A stretch of 43,602 bases of DNA, taken from NCBI GenBank assembly GCA_017437285.1, contig JAFSBM010000133.1, positions 1-43,602 on the forward strand, read 5' to 3'. Shown here in pieces: positions 1-7,948 of this stretch; the stretch's first letter is position 1, and each line of letters begins with the position of its first letter. Position numbers and translations under genes: made by a program. The notes beneath the pieces were generated by a model. It saw only the letters and a program-made list of their open reading frames with translations. It did no database searches and was not told the origin of the DNA. This DNA comes from Ruminococcus sp. Lineage in GTDB: Bacteria; Bacillota; Clostridia; Oscillospirales; Ruminococcaceae.

Positions 1-140
1 AATTATAGTGAACGTCAAATATAATTTGACATTCACTATAATTAATGATTTAAAGTGCCTCGCACATCCGCAAACTAAAGTTTGCTCCGTGCGGATCGGC
101 AAATAGCAAACGCCAAAAGATTTTGTCGTTTGCTATAATT
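1..140 (+). repeat. Three-hairpin structured repeat, copy 1
   Basis: Full-length copy of an interspersed repeat. Hairpin 1 (1-43) pairs an ATTATAGTGAA arm with TTCACTATAAT and has an inner GTCAAAT/ATTTGAC stem. Hairpin 2 (about 65-97) is GCAC/GTGC outside and GCAAAC/GTTTGC inside. Hairpin 3 (109-136) is AGCAAACG/CGTTTGCT. The outer ends (1-14 and 127-140) can also pair with each other, with two G-U pairs. Positions 44-139 are identical, in inverted orientation, to 36277-36372. A diverged copy lies at 2886-3009. The left flank is outside the window, so the true boundary is unknown. Confidence 0.85.
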
Positions 141-153
141 ACATGGCTAATAC

Positions 154-188
154 GGGACGTTCTGTGCAGAGCGTCCCATATATTTTAT
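154..188 (+). terminator. Hairpin, possible terminator of an upstream gene
   Basis: GGGACG (154-159) pairs with CGTCCC (172-177), with an inner TCTG/CAGA stem, followed by ATATATTTTAT. It lies between the structured repeat and the promoter of the sortase locus. The T-tract is interrupted, so termination is only plausible. Confidence 0.4.
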
Positions 189-196
189 AATGCCAC

Positions 197-225
197 TTGA
201 CAGAATTAAAGAAAAGATATATAAT
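197..225 (+). promoter_or_regulatory. Sigma-A-type promoter of the sortase locus
   Basis: A perfect TTGACA (197-202), a 17-base spacer and a perfect TATAAT (220-225). The transcript would start near 232, where GGTTCA/TGAACC (233-248) forms a 5' hairpin. An AAGGAG ribosome binding site precedes the ATG at 289. Confidence 0.85.
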
Positions 226-288
226 TAAAGTGGTTCAGTATGTGAACCCTCAGACATTATCCCCCCAAGTTATTTTAAGGAGATTAAT

Positions 289-1194
289 ATGAAAAGGAAA
301 TTTTTAGGTTTAGTTACAGGTACAGCACTTGCTTTAAGCCTTTCTGCTGCACCTATATGTGCAAATGCCGCAACTCCCGAAGAAGCGGCTGCTCTGGCTC
401 GCTCAATGGGACTTCCCGAAAGCCTCATTCAGGCTGGCTGGAATAAATATTATGAGGACCCCTCAATGTATCCCCCTGAGCTTATCGACAGCTATATGGC
501 TACTTTGAGAAGCATGAATCAGGAAATGATTGACCAGCTTCTTGCTGATAACGGCTATGCCCCTGCTGCTCCTGCAACAACTGCTCCACCGCAGACGCAG
601 GAAAATGTAACCACTACAACTACAGCTGCAAATGGAAATGATACCGCTACTGAACCCGATGCCGATGATAACAATAATTCATCGGAGGAAAAACCAAATG
701 ACAAAAATCAGAGCAGTGAAAATACAAATAAAGGCGATACTATCACAATTACACTTCCCGACGGTTCAACTTTTGACCGTATCAGCTCCAAGGATTTTGC
801 CGCAATGAGCCTTGATGAAAAAAGAGCATACATTGCAACTCTTACTCCTGAGCAGAAAACAGCATTCCTCAGCAATATGACTCCAGAAGATTACAAGAGC
901 CTTATAAAGCAGCTGCCCATTGACAATAAGGCTGAGATTATTGACGGTATGGCTGATATTACAGGTCAGCTGGGATTGACTTTAAGCGTCGATGAACTTA
1001 CCGATGACAATTTCGTGCTTTCAATGAAAGACCAGGACGGCAAACTTGTTGCACAGAGTGCCGCCAGCGATACCGTTGCCGCTACAGGCTATGACAGACG
1101 TGGTATTCTTGCTCTTGCCGCTGCTCTTGCCGCTATGGGAATTGCAGGAACAGCTTACATTGTAAACAAATCCTTTGGCGGAAAAGAGGTCTGA
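289..1194 (+). CDS. Secreted threonine-rich protein with sortase-like C-terminal signal
   Basis: 301 residues; no family recognised. Residues 1-28 form a signal peptide (MKRK start, hydrophobic core, ANA cleavage region). Residues 90-150 are a low-complexity linker rich in Thr, Pro, Ala, Asn and Asp. Residues about 150-250 form a folded, acidic domain. The C-terminus has VAATG (263-267), a charged DRR, a hydrophobic segment (273-292) and a short tail with two lysines. That order matches a cell-wall sorting signal; VAATG resembles the LAxTG signals of class E sortases more than LPxTG. Only 1 base separates its stop from the sortase start, so it is probably that sortase's dedicated substrate (inference). 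Alternatively the C-terminus is a simple membrane anchor. The ATG follows AAGGAG. Confidence 0.75.
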   Translation: MKRKFLGLVTGTALALSLSAAPICANAATPEEAAALARSMGLPESLIQAGWNKYYEDPSMYPPELIDSYMATLRSMNQEMIDQLLADNGYAPAAPATTAPPQTQENVTTTTTAANGNDTATEPDADDNNNSSEEKPNDKNQSSENTNKGDTITITLPDGSTFDRISSKDFAAMSLDEKRAYIATLTPEQKTAFLSNMTPEDYKSLIKQLPIDNKAEIIDGMADITGQLGLTLSVDELTDDNFVLSMKDQDGKLVAQSAASDTVAATGYDRRGILALAAALAAMGIAGTAYIVNKSFGGKEV

Positions 1195-1195
1195 A

Positions 1196-1882
1196 ATGGC
1201 AGAGAACACACAGAAAAAAGGAAGAAATCCTGCTCTTTACATTATAACACCCTTTATGGTTTCTCTTGTATGTGCAGGAATTACCGTTGCAGCGGCTATT
1301 AAGCCAATGGACAAGCTTAAAACTTATATTAATATTGCTTTTATGGATAGCCTGAAATCAAATCCCCTTGATGAAGATTCGGGACTTGTCATAAAGGAAA
1401 ACGATATTATAACCGACTACACAGGAAAAACCTCCGAAACAGGTGAGCCTGACCGCCCCACTTTCGGCGAACTTTATGCCCTTGTGAATACTGATGCCAT
1501 TGGAATGAATATCCCGATTTACTGGGGAACAACATCTGAACTTCTGGAAGTTGGTGCTTGTCAGTCGTCAAGCTCTGTTGTTTTCGGTACAGAGGGAAAT
1601 TCCGTAGTTTCCGCCCACGTTGACACCTATTTTGCAGATTTAGACAAGCTCAAAGAGGGCGACGAGGTGACTATCTACACAAATTACGGTAAATTCACCT
1701 ATGAGGTATCGGAATTAATTCAGTTCACAAGCAAAAATAAGAAATATATCGCTCCCACAGAAGACGACAGGCTGACAATTTACACCTGCAAGAGGGATTT
1801 GCTCGGTGCATCTGACAGCAGAATCGGTGCTGTCTGCAAGCTGACAAAGAGAGAATTCTACACAGAAAAGGAGGGCGAATAA
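1196..1882 (+). CDS. Sortase family transpeptidase (class D/E-like)
   Basis: 228 residues. An N-terminal membrane segment (about 13-35) is followed by an extracytoplasmic catalytic domain. The sortase triad is visible: His141 in SAHVDTYFADL, Cys198 in TIYTC and Arg209. The spacing (57 and 11 residues) fits the family. The region after His141, ending in KLKEGDEV, is the usual sortase signature. Sortases cleave a C-terminal sorting motif and link the protein to peptidoglycan or pilin. A longer reading frame starts at a TTG at 1175, but the ATG at 1196 follows AGAGG at 6 bases and leaves one base after the previous stop, so it is preferred. The exact class is uncertain; the VAATG motif next door suggests LAxTG-type specificity. 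Confidence 0.88.
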   Translation: MAENTQKKGRNPALYIITPFMVSLVCAGITVAAAIKPMDKLKTYINIAFMDSLKSNPLDEDSGLVIKENDIITDYTGKTSETGEPDRPTFGELYALVNTDAIGMNIPIYWGTTSELLEVGACQSSSSVVFGTEGNSVVSAHVDTYFADLDKLKEGDEVTIYTNYGKFTYEVSELIQFTSKNKKYIAPTEDDRLTIYTCKRDLLGASDSRIGAVCKLTKREFYTEKEGE

Positions 1883-1884
1883 TT

Positions 1885-2823
1885 ATGAAAAGCAAAGGTT
1901 CATATATCAGTTCATTTATCGTCACTCTGCTCCTTGTGTTTAGTTTACTTGCGTCAATTGGCTGTCTGACTGCGAAAAAGTTTGCAACTGCCGATAATCT
2001 CATAAAGCTTACAGAGCAGAAAAATTTAAGTTCCGTTGTAAATAAAGAACTTGAAAAGTATTTCACGGAAAAATATGCCGATACGGGAATTCCTGCTGAA
2101 ATCTATATGAAAAATATCAGCGATGAATACCTTAAAATGACAATCAGCGGAGAAATCCGTTACGGATTTGCTGTTCTCAACGGCGAAAATGTGAAAATGC
2201 ACGAGGGTATTCCTGCAAATACCGACCTTGAAAAGAGCATTACAGAATATTACGAAAACTACGCTGACGAAACGGATTACGAGATAAAGGACGAAAATGA
2301 CCCGTACTATCAGAAGCTTGCAAAATCAAAGAATGAGGCTTTCAAGGTCATTGAGGAATACTGCGATGTATACAAATTAAATGCCCTTGAAAATCACGGC
2401 ATACTGAAAAAGGTTAAGCCGATTTACGTCAAACTCCCTACATTGTCGATTACCTGCCTCGGAGCATCTGCATTTCTTGCACTTCTGCTTTTAGTTTGCA
2501 ACTTCAAACGCTTAAAGGACGCTCTTTACTGGCTGGGTACAGCTTTCCTCTGTTCGGGAATTTTCGGCTTAATCCCCTGCCTGTATCTCCTCAAAAGCAA
2601 CTATTTCGCTGCATTTTCAATTAAGCAGGCACAGATTTTCACCGCTTATACAACGGCTATGGAAACTTTCACACAGGCATTTATGAAAAGTTCAATTATT
2701 TTAATAGCTGCCGCTGTTTTATTCTACATCATTTTCTCAATCTGTTCTGCTTTTTCTGCAAAATCAGAAGATAAAGCCGCAGATAAAACAGATGAAAAGA
2801 AAACTGAGTCAGCTGAAAAATAA
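1885..2823 (+). CDS. Four-segment membrane protein of the sortase locus
   Basis: 312 residues; not recognised. It has an N-terminal membrane segment (about 8-28), an extracytoplasmic domain of about 150 residues rich in Glu, Lys and Tyr, then three membrane segments (about 188-208, 214-238, 268-290). A cytoplasmic Lys/Asp/Glu tail follows. It starts 2 bases after the sortase stop, behind AAGGAGGGCG, so the three genes are almost certainly co-translated. Position and topology suggest an accessory membrane factor for the sortase or its substrate; this is inference from context only. Confidence 0.8.
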   Translation: MKSKGSYISSFIVTLLLVFSLLASIGCLTAKKFATADNLIKLTEQKNLSSVVNKELEKYFTEKYADTGIPAEIYMKNISDEYLKMTISGEIRYGFAVLNGENVKMHEGIPANTDLEKSITEYYENYADETDYEIKDENDPYYQKLAKSKNEAFKVIEEYCDVYKLNALENHGILKKVKPIYVKLPTLSITCLGASAFLALLLLVCNFKRLKDALYWLGTAFLCSGIFGLIPCLYLLKSNYFAAFSIKQAQIFTAYTTAMETFTQAFMKSSIILIAAAVLFYIIFSICSAFSAKSEDKAADKTDEKKTESAEK

Positions 2824-2859
2824 TATTTTCAAAATCAAAGAAAATATTTCTCTAAACTA

Positions 2860-2888
2860 TTGCATTAATTTCCAAAATAGTGTATAAT
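2860..2888 (+). promoter_or_regulatory. Promoter of glyA
   Basis: TTGCAT (2860-2865), a 17-base spacer and a perfect TATAAT (2883-2888). The -10 box overlaps the left arm of hairpin 1 of the structured repeat, so the RNA would start around 2895 inside that arm. Confidence 0.7.
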
Positions 2889-3009
2889 TATAGTAAGCGA
2901 ATAAATCCGCTTACTATAATATTTTTTAATGCCTTGCACATCCGCTTGCAATGCAAGCTCTGTGCATATCGGCAAATAGTAAACGCCAAAATAATTTGTC
3001 GTTTACTAT
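2886..3009 (+). repeat. Three-hairpin structured repeat, copy 2 (glyA leader)
   Basis: Diverged copy of the element at 1-140. Hairpin 1 is ATTATAGTAAGCG (2887-2899) with CGCTTACTATAAT (2908-2920). Hairpin 2 has the inner stem GCTTGCA/TGCAAGC in place of GCAAAC/GTTTGC. Hairpin 3 is AGTAAACG/CGTTTACT in place of AGCAAACG/CGTTTGCT. Stems change on both sides while the flanking GCACATCCGC and ATCGGCAAATAG stay fixed. It fills most of the space between the glyA promoter and the glyA RBS. Confidence 0.8.
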
Positions 3010-3049
3010 GTAAGCGTTCTATGCTATTATTAAAAAGGAGTAGATAAAA

Positions 3050-4306
3050 ATGTATAACGATCTTATGGATTCTATCGGATTTGTATCCCAGTACGATGAA
3101 GCTGTTGGTGCAGCTATGGACAAGGAGCTTGCAAGACAGCGTCGTAACCTTGAGCTTATTGCCAGCGAAAATATCGTATCACCTGCTGTTATGGCTGCTA
3201 TGGGCAGCGTTCTCACTAACAAGTACGCTGAGGGTTACCCAGGAAAGAGATACTACGGCGGCTGTCAGTGCGTTGACGAGGTTGAGGAAATTGCTATCAG
3301 CAGAGCTTGCGAGCTTTTCGGTGCTAAGTATGCTAACGTACAGCCCCACTCTGGTGCTCAGGCTAACACAGCTGTTTACTTCGCTGTTCTCCAGCCAGGC
3401 GATACAGTTCTCGGTATGAGCCTTGCAGACGGCGGACACCTTACACACGGTTCACCCGTTAACCTTTCAGGTAAATACTTCAACTTCGTTTCATACGGTC
3501 TTGACGATGAAACAGAGATGATTAACTATGATACAGTTTACAAGCTTGCTGCTAAGCATAAGCCACGCCTTATCGTTGCAGGTGCTTCCGCTTATCCAAG
3601 AGCAATCGACTTCAAGAAGCTTTCTGAAATCGCACGTTCTGTTGGTGCATTACTTATGGTTGATATGGCTCACATTGCAGGTCTTGTTGCTGCTGGCGTT
3701 CACGAGTCACCTGTTCCTTACGCTGACATCGTAACAACTACAACTCACAAGACTCTCCGTGGACCAAGAGGCGGTCTTATCCTCACAAACAACGAGTATC
3801 TTGCTAAGAAGATTAACTCCGCTATTTTCCCCGGAACACAGGGCGGCCCTCTCATGCACACAATTGCTGCTAAGGCTGTATGTTTCGGTGAGGCTCTCAA
3901 GCCTGAGTTCAAAGACTATCAGAAGAGAATCGTTGAGAACGCTAAGGCTCTCGCTGACGGACTCCTCAAGAGAGGTTTCAACCTCGTTTCAGGCGGTACA
4001 GACAACCACCTTATGCTCGTTGACCTCCGTCCTTTCAACATCACTGGTAAGGAGCTTGAGCATCGTCTTGATGAGGTTTATATCACAGTTAACAAGAACG
4101 CTATCCACAATGACCCTGAAAAGCCATTCGTAACAAGCGGTATCAGAATCGGTACTCCTGCTGTTACAACTCGTGGACTTGGCGTTGAGGAAATGGAAAA
4201 GATTGCTGAGTACATCTTCCTCTGTGCTACAGATTTCGAGAACAAGGCTGACGAAATCCGTGCAGGCGTTAATGCTATCTGCGAGAAATTCCCACTTTAT
4301 AAGTAA
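3050..4306 (+). CDS. glyA: Serine hydroxymethyltransferase
   Basis: 418 residues, normal for the family. It interconverts serine and glycine with tetrahydrofolate, supplying one-carbon units for purines, thymidylate and methionine; cytosolic PLP enzyme. The PLP lysine is Lys234 in [14 protein letters not shown], with Asp205 and His208 in MVDMAHIAG. Other signatures are LELIASEN near residue 37 and [13 protein letters not shown] near 59. It is a single gene with its own promoter and a GGAG RBS 9 bases before the ATG. Its 5' leader is an approximately 150-base folded repeat. Codon use is strongly biased (GCT, GTT, CTT, AAG), as expected of a highly expressed gene. Confidence 0.97.
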   Translation: MYNDLMDSIGFVSQYDEAVGAAMDKELARQRRNLELIASENIVSPAVMAAMGSVLTNKYAEGYPGKRYYGGCQCVDEVEEIAISRACELFGAKYANVQPHSGAQANTAVYFAVLQPGDTVLGMSLADGGHLTHGSPVNLSGKYFNFVSYGLDDETEMINYDTVYKLAAKHKPRLIVAGASAYPRAIDFKKLSEIARSVGALLMVDMAHIAGLVAAGVHESPVPYADIVTTTTHKTLRGPRGGLILTNNEYLAKKINSAIFPGTQGGPLMHTIAAKAVCFGEALKPEFKDYQKRIVENAKALADGLLKRGFNLVSGGTDNHLMLVDLRPFNITGKELEHRLDEVYITVNKNAIHNDPEKPFVTSGIRIGTPAVTTRGLGVEEMEKIAEYIFLCATDFENKADEIRAGVNAICEKFPLYK

Positions 4307-4315
4307 AATTACCAA

Positions 4316-4345
4316 GGGGCGGACTTCTGTCCGTCCCTGTGTTTT
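4316..4345 (+). terminator. Terminator of glyA
   Basis: GGGGCGGAC (4316-4324) pairs with GTCCGTCCC (4329-4337) around a TTCT loop, then TGTGTTTT. It ends just before the RBS of the next gene; read-through is possible because the T-tract is broken. Confidence 0.65.
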
Positions 4346-4356
4346 ATGGAGAAATT

Positions 4357-5133
4357 ATGAAATATACACTTTTAACATTGCTTTTATCAACATTTTTATT
4401 TGCTGCCACAGGATGTAAAAGTTCTGATGAAGCTGCACAAACTCAATCACCCACAGAAACAGTTACAACAACTGTTACAACAGCGACTGAAACTACATCA
4501 ACACAGCAAACTACAACAACTCTGACAAAACCAACCGAAACTACAACATCTCAGACAACGTCAACTGAAACTACAACGACACAACAACCTACTACAACTC
4601 AGATAACGTCAACTGAAACTATAACAATACAAGAAACTACAACTGCTGTAATTACAGAAACTACTACAGAAGATACTGAAAGAGAAATTCTTGAATCTTT
4701 CTATACTGAAACGTTTGGTGACCTAATGGAAGATTATATAATTTTTGACGGCACTCAACATATTACATATAAAAATGAAGCTGACTATTTAATGCATAAT
4801 GCAGAACCCTATTCAGATTCTCTCTACGGTCAGATTACTTGTGAAGAAGATGTTATAAAAATTGCTCGGGAAATTTTTGCAATAGAACGTGGAGATGAAT
4901 TTGTAGAACAAATTGAATCAGAATATATAGAAATACAAGGCGAACTTGTGAGATATGAAAGGGATGTACCACCATATTCTGTTAAATATTACAAAGAATA
5001 TGATGTGTGGTATATAAATCCAAATGCACCCTCTGGCGTAACAGAAAATGGAATAAAATTCGGCACTCCTTCAATGCCGCCGTATCTGCTTATTCGTGGC
5101 AAGGACGGAAAAATTTTAGGAGCGTTAATTTAA
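4357..5133 (+). CDS. Thr-rich lipoprotein with NTF2-like C-terminal domain
   Basis: 258 residues. The lipoprotein signal ends in AATGC (lipobox), so Cys20 would carry the lipid. Residues about 30-105 are an almost pure Thr/Gln/Glu/Ser spacer, encoded by ACA/ACT-rich repeats. The C-terminal 140 residues contain an EEDVIKIAREIF helix, a WYINPN strand and a final LLIRGKDGKILGALI strand. That order resembles the NTF2-fold immunity proteins (Imm-NTF2 type); this is a weak visual match. A GTG at 4339 gives a longer frame, but the ATG at 4357 with GGAGA 4 bases upstream starts exactly at the signal peptide. It is the first gene of an eight-gene run. Confidence 0.7.
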   Translation: MKYTLLTLLLSTFLFAATGCKSSDEAAQTQSPTETVTTTVTTATETTSTQQTTTTLTKPTETTTSQTTSTETTTTQQPTTTQITSTETITIQETTTAVITETTTEDTEREILESFYTETFGDLMEDYIIFDGTQHITYKNEADYLMHNAEPYSDSLYGQITCEEDVIKIAREIFAIERGDEFVEQIESEYIEIQGELVRYERDVPPYSVKYYKEYDVWYINPNAPSGVTENGIKFGTPSMPPYLLIRGKDGKILGALI

Positions 5134-5147
5134 CAGGAGGAATACTT

Positions 5148-5945
5148 ATGCAGAAACTGAACAACATTGACGGCGGAAAGCCTTTCGACTGGGGCAAAAC
5201 TTCGCAGGATTACGCTAAATACAGAGATATTTACCCCGAAATATTTTATCAGAAAATCGCTGACCGAGGTCTATGCGTAAAAGGACAGAAAGTTCTTGAT
5301 ATAGGCACGGGTACAGGTGTACTTCCACGAAATATGTACCGTTTCGGGGCTGAGTGGACAGGTACGGATATTTCTCCTAATCAGATTGAACAGGCAGTTC
5401 AGCTTGCACAATTGCAGAATATGAAAATTGGCTTTATCCCATGCCCTGCGGAAGAAATCGACTTCCCCGAAAATTCATTTGATATTGCTACAGCCTGCCA
5501 ATGTATTTGGTATCCCGACCATAAGATACTTGCTCCGAAGCTTGCAAAGATACTGAAAAAGGGCGGAAAATTTCTCATTCTTTATATGGCTTGGCTGCCT
5601 TATGAGGACAAAATCGCTGCACGAAGCGAGGATATTATTCTGAAATATAATCCCTCTTGGAACAGTTCAGGGGAAATCCGCAAGCCTATGTGGGTACCCG
5701 ATGAATATCTCGAATTTTTCGATGTTACCTACCGTGAGGAATATGATGTAATGCTGCCATTTACCCGTGAAAGCTGGCACGGCAGAATGAGAGCCTGCCG
5801 TGGTGTAGGTGCGTCACTCTCCCCCGATGATTTGCAGCTGTGGGAAAATGAACACGGAAATATGCTTGAAAATGAAGCTCCGCCGCAGTTTGATGTGCTT
5901 CATTATGTGGCTATGGCGGAACTTACTTTAAAGGACGTGAAATAA
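5148..5945 (+). CDS. Class I SAM-dependent methyltransferase
   Basis: 265 residues. The SAM-binding motif VLDIGTGTGVLPRNM is followed by an acidic strand end at TGTDIS and a FDIATACQCIWY motif. This is the order of Methyltransf_11/25-type enzymes. The substrate cannot be read from sequence; the C-terminal half (WVPDEYLEF, then an acidic region) is typical of small-molecule methyltransferases. The start is chosen at the ATG behind a perfect AGGAGG (5134-5139); a longer frame begins upstream inside the lipoprotein gene. Its stop overlaps the dcd start by one base (TAATG), which implies coupled translation. Confidence 0.85.
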   Translation: MQKLNNIDGGKPFDWGKTSQDYAKYRDIYPEIFYQKIADRGLCVKGQKVLDIGTGTGVLPRNMYRFGAEWTGTDISPNQIEQAVQLAQLQNMKIGFIPCPAEEIDFPENSFDIATACQCIWYPDHKILAPKLAKILKKGGKFLILYMAWLPYEDKIAARSEDIILKYNPSWNSSGEIRKPMWVPDEYLEFFDVTYREEYDVMLPFTRESWHGRMRACRGVGASLSPDDLQLWENEHGNMLENEAPPQFDVLHYVAMAELTLKDVK

Positions 5946-6478
5946 TGATTTTATCAGATAAAACAATTTTAAAAATGCTCGATGAAAAATCCCTTGTCAT
6001 AAATCCTGTGACAAAGGAGCAAATTCAGCCTGCCAGCGTTGATATACGCCTTGGGAACACTTTCAGCGTTGTTGATGATACACCGTCAAATATCATAACA
6101 CTTGACGGTCAGATAAACTACAAAACTATTACCACCGATACATATTTAATTATGCCTGGAGAATTTGTGCTTGCCACAACTATGGAATATTTCGAGCTGC
6201 CTGATAATCTCACCGCTTTCGTTGAGGGCAGAAGTTCCCTCGGACGTATGGGATTATTCATTCAGAATGCAGGCTGGGTTGACCCTGGATTTAAGGGCGA
6301 AATTACCTTGGAGCTGTATAATGCCAACAGATGTGCCATTGAATTAAAGGCTGGCAGACGTGTTGGACAGCTTGTTTTTGCGGAAATGGACGCTCCTGCC
6401 ATTAACCCCTATAACGGAAAATATCAGGGACAAATGGGTGCGACAGGCTCACGAGTATTTATGGATTGCGATAAATAA
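5945..6478 (+). CDS. dcd: dCTP deaminase
   Basis: 177 residues, full length for Dcd. It deaminates dCTP to dUTP, feeding dUMP and then dTMP synthesis. Signature elements are QPASVDIRLG (28-37), EGRSSLGRMGLF (94-105, nucleotide binding) and WVDPGFKGEITLELYN (111-126). The catalytic glutamate is probably Glu123. Whether it is the simple or the bifunctional deaminase/dUTPase form cannot be decided by eye. It overlaps the methyltransferase stop by one base and is followed after 13 bases by the TfoX-like gene. Confidence 0.93.
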   Translation: MILSDKTILKMLDEKSLVINPVTKEQIQPASVDIRLGNTFSVVDDTPSNIITLDGQINYKTITTDTYLIMPGEFVLATTMEYFELPDNLTAFVEGRSSLGRMGLFIQNAGWVDPGFKGEITLELYNANRCAIELKAGRRVGQLVFAEMDAPAINPYNGKYQGQMGATGSRVFMDCDK

Positions 6479-6491
6479 AAGGAGAATTGAA

Positions 6492-6812
6492 ATGGCATCA
6501 CCTAAAGAACTTGCAGCATACATTATGGAACAGCTGTCAGAACTGGAGGAAATCCGCAATATACCGATGATGGGCGGATATATATTCTATTACCGTGAAA
6601 GAATTTTCGGCGGTATATACGGTAACGGCTTTATGGTGAAAATTACCGATGCAAGCCGAAAATATATGCCCGACAGCATTGCTGAACCGCCTTATGAGGG
6701 TGCTAAGCCCATGCTGCCTGTTACAATCCTCGATGATAGAGAGTTATTGCAGAAAATGGTGTGCGAAATGTACCCCGATTTACCCGAAAGAAAGCCGAGA
6801 AAGAAAAAATAA
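6492..6812 (+). CDS. TfoX/Sxy N-terminal domain protein
   Basis: 106 residues. The RNIPMMGGYIFYYRERIFGGIYGNGFMVKI region matches the TfoX N-terminal fold (MFGG-type motif, then short strands). The C-terminus is a basic KPRKKK tail. Family members include competence regulators in Proteobacteria, but small stand-alone copies in Firmicutes have no established role. An upstream in-frame ATG at 6360 lies inside dcd; the ATG at 6492 after GGAG is chosen. It ends one base before the next ATG. Confidence 0.75.
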   Translation: MASPKELAAYIMEQLSELEEIRNIPMMGGYIFYYRERIFGGIYGNGFMVKITDASRKYMPDSIAEPPYEGAKPMLPVTILDDRELLQKMVCEMYPDLPERKPRKKK

Positions 6813-6813
6813 T

Positions 6814-7323
6814 ATGAAAAAAGTAATACTAATCTGCGGAAAAATATGCAGCGGAAAGTCATATTATGCCGCACAGCTGAAAGAAAAATATAATGCGGTG
6901 ATACTCTCCACCGACGAGGCAACTTTTGACCTCATTGAAAATGAACAGGGTGAGTTTTACAACATTTTCGCTGCGAAAGTCAATTTATATCTGCGGAAAA
7001 AGGCGGCTGAAATTGTAAAATCGGGTGCAAATGTCATTCTTGACTGGGGTTTCTGGACTAAGCAGAATAGGCAGGATATTTCCCGATTTTTCGCAGATTC
7101 TGGAGTTGACTTTGAATGGCATTATATAGACGTTTCCGATGAAATGTGGCATAAGAATATCGAAAAACGCAACAAGAGAATTTCCGAGGGAAATGGCGGC
7201 TGTGATTTCTACGTTGACGAGGGGCTTTTCAACAAGGTGCAGAGCCTTTTTGAAGTTCCCGATAAAGCTGAGATTGATGTGTGGTATACATTAAAGGAGA
7301 AAAATTATGAAAAGCTGGACTGA
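6814..7323 (+). CDS. P-loop kinase-like ATP-binding protein (AAA_33 type)
   Basis: 169 residues. Walker A is GKICSGKS (9-16). LSTDEATF follows near residue 32 and a VILDWGFWT strand near 78, as in the AAA_33/zeta-toxin-like kinase group. An EKRNKRI lid-like helix lies near residue 120. Likely a small-molecule or RNA kinase; the substrate is unknown. No Shine-Dalgarno is obvious; it begins one base after the TfoX-like stop and is probably translated by coupling. It overlaps the following gene by 17 bases. Confidence 0.8.
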   Translation: MKKVILICGKICSGKSYYAAQLKEKYNAVILSTDEATFDLIENEQGEFYNIFAAKVNLYLRKKAAEIVKSGANVILDWGFWTKQNRQDISRFFADSGVDFEWHYIDVSDEMWHKNIEKRNKRISEGNGGCDFYVDEGLFNKVQSLFEVPDKAEIDVWYTLKEKNYEKLD

Positions 7324-7936
7324 CTTTAAAAATGCAATAAACAGTAAAATACCTGCGCTTTACAGTGGTCTGAATAGTGGTGCTGATGAAGCTGATATAT
7401 GCAATATTGAAAGAAAAATGAAAATTCTTCTTCCACAACAGCTTATTGAATTATACAAGGAAAATAACGGCGATGATGAAAATTTAATATGCGGAATTAT
7501 TATGGGATTTCATTTTTACAGCATTGACGAAATGTATTCTGAATGGAAAACTTGGAAAGATATTTCTTCAAATCCTGATTTTATGAATGGCTATAAAGGC
7601 ACTTCAACTCCTGAAAATTACATAAAAAAGATGTATGCAAATCCTAAGTGGATTCCCATTTGCGGTGACGGCAGCGGAAATCACATTGGTATCGACTTAG
7701 ACCCCGATGTCAATGGAAAATCTGGGCAGATAATCACATTTGGCACAGATGAATCCAATAAAATAGTAATCGCTGAGGATTTGAATTCATTTTTTGAAAG
7801 ACTCACCCGAATTGTGAACAGCAACCATTTTTCTATTGATGAATTTGACGATGAAAACGTCATTTCTCTCAATATCGACGAGGATTACGGTATTTTCCTT
7901 ACCGATTACTTTAAAATGAATACCTCTGTCAAGTAA
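7307..7936 (+). CDS. SMI1/KNR4 (SUKH-1) family protein
   Basis: 209 residues. Family features are an N-terminal amphipathic helix, ERKMKILLPQQLIELYKENNG (31-51), a WKTWKDI segment near residue 80 and KWIPICGDGSGNHIGIDLDP near 110. They match SMI1_KNR4 domains. Many bacterial members are immunity proteins against contact-dependent toxins. The gene overlaps the kinase gene by 17 bases and is followed 12 bases later by another SUKH-containing gene, which supports an immunity role. No toxin gene is visible nearby. Confidence 0.88.
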   Translation: MKSWTDFKNAINSKIPALYSGLNSGADEADICNIERKMKILLPQQLIELYKENNGDDENLICGIIMGFHFYSIDEMYSEWKTWKDISSNPDFMNGYKGTSTPENYIKKMYANPKWIPICGDGSGNHIGIDLDPDVNGKSGQIITFGTDESNKIVIAEDLNSFFERLTRIVNSNHFSIDEFDDENVISLNIDEDYGIFLTDYFKMNTSVK

Positions 7937-7948
7937 CAGGAGAAACCA

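Noticed and set aside
3081-4133. Several frames inside glyA (for example 3081-3419 and 3759-4133)
   Set aside because: They are in other frames of a clearly coding, codon-biased gene and show no homology features.
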